Shown piece after piece: positions 14,168 to 14,418 of a stretch of 14,418 nt of DNA. The DNA comes from Patescibacteria group bacterium. GTDB lineage: Bacteria > Patescibacteriota > Minisyncoccia > Moranbacterales > UBA1568. The notes under the pieces were generated by a model that ran no database searches, was not told the origin of the DNA, and worked only from the letters and a program-made list of their open reading frames with translations. Each line of letters opens with the position of its first letter. Position 1 is the stretch's first letter. Made by a program: the position numbers and the translations under genes. The DNA lies in the NCBI GenBank assembly GCA_030917745.1, contig JAUPUC010000075.1:1-14418 (forward strand), given 5' to 3'.

Positions 14168-14235
14168 CAAATACCCCTGAAAAACGATTACTTGGACTCC
14201 TATTCAGAGAGAGAAAATACCCAAAACAGATTTTT

Positions 14236-14418
14236 TTACAAGGTCGTAATTTTCACTTCCGATAACAAGCGTTCACAGTCTGCTTTACTTTGTAATCCAT
14301 CAACAGCCCCATAGCGAGTGACTACACCGCCACTATTCAGCATGCCCATAGCCAATAATTGACGAAGTGGCAAACCGCGAACCCGACCAGCCAGAAAACC
14401 CGAAGTGAAAGCATCTCC
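14236..14418 (-). CDS. C-terminal part of a PfkB-family carbohydrate/nucleoside kinase (partial)
   Basis: The last 60 residues of a protein entering from the right edge, ending at TAA 14236-14238. They begin GDAFTSGFLAGRVRG, the C-terminal PfkB/ribokinase signature whose Asp is the catalytic base and whose preceding glycines form the anion hole. GMLNSGGVVTRYGAVDGL follows, the usual region after the nucleotide-binding helix. The substrate (ribose, adenosine, fructose-1-phosphate or other) cannot be told from this fragment. No strong terminator is visible in the 108 nt before the FtsA-like gene, which has its own promoter. Confidence 0.9.
   Translation of the reverse strand, partial: GDAFTSGFLAGRVRGLPLRQLLAMGMLNSGGVVTRYGAVDGLQSKADCERLLSEVKITTL

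Overview
The window is bacterial chromosome, densely coded on both strands, with no mobile element, tRNA, rRNA or CRISPR array that I can see. Several traits together suggest a reduced-genome bacterium of the Patescibacteria/CPR type. These are an alanyl-tRNA synthetase that stops after the editing domain, a PriA with worn-out helicase motifs, an FtsA-like ATPase followed by a large single-pass protein of a kind I associate with CPR genomes, and several genes without a clear Shine-Dalgarno sequence. UGA ends priA, alaS, the WecG/TagA-family gene and the 685-residue gene, so the code is standard and not the UGA=Gly code of Gracilibacteria/Absconditabacteria. The placement is inference; no marker phylogeny was run.

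Left part (1-3547). A partial plus-strand reading frame converges on gltX (minus) across a bidirectional terminator. The gltX promoter lies back to back with a near-consensus plus-strand promoter; their -35 boxes are 3 bp apart. The plus promoter drives a 49-residue Met-rich small protein (1804-1953) with a strong ribosome binding site. It is followed in the same frame by TGA-ATG and a 34-codon frame, a string of hairpins and a terminator. Next, on the minus strand, come a WecG/TagA-family glycosyltransferase and thpR (RNA 2',3'-cyclic phosphodiesterase).

Middle part (3548-7982). A plus-strand operon priA-def-fmt and a membrane-anchored double rhodanese-fold protein has tight overlaps and one extended -10 promoter. 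Def and Fmt are the two halves of the formyl-methionine cycle. The PriA has kept its zinc-binding cysteines but lost the Walker A, DEEH and GRAGR motifs. The rhodanese-like protein has no cysteine outside its membrane segment.

Right part (7983-14418, minus strand). An FtsA-like ATPase, a 685-residue single-pass protein, a short coiled-coil protein, a 72-residue orphan and alaS run head to tail. They are followed by groES, which has its own promoter with a near-perfect CIRCE operator, so HrcA control of groES is expected. groEL is not in the window. At the right edge is the C-terminus of a PfkB-family sugar/nucleoside kinase.
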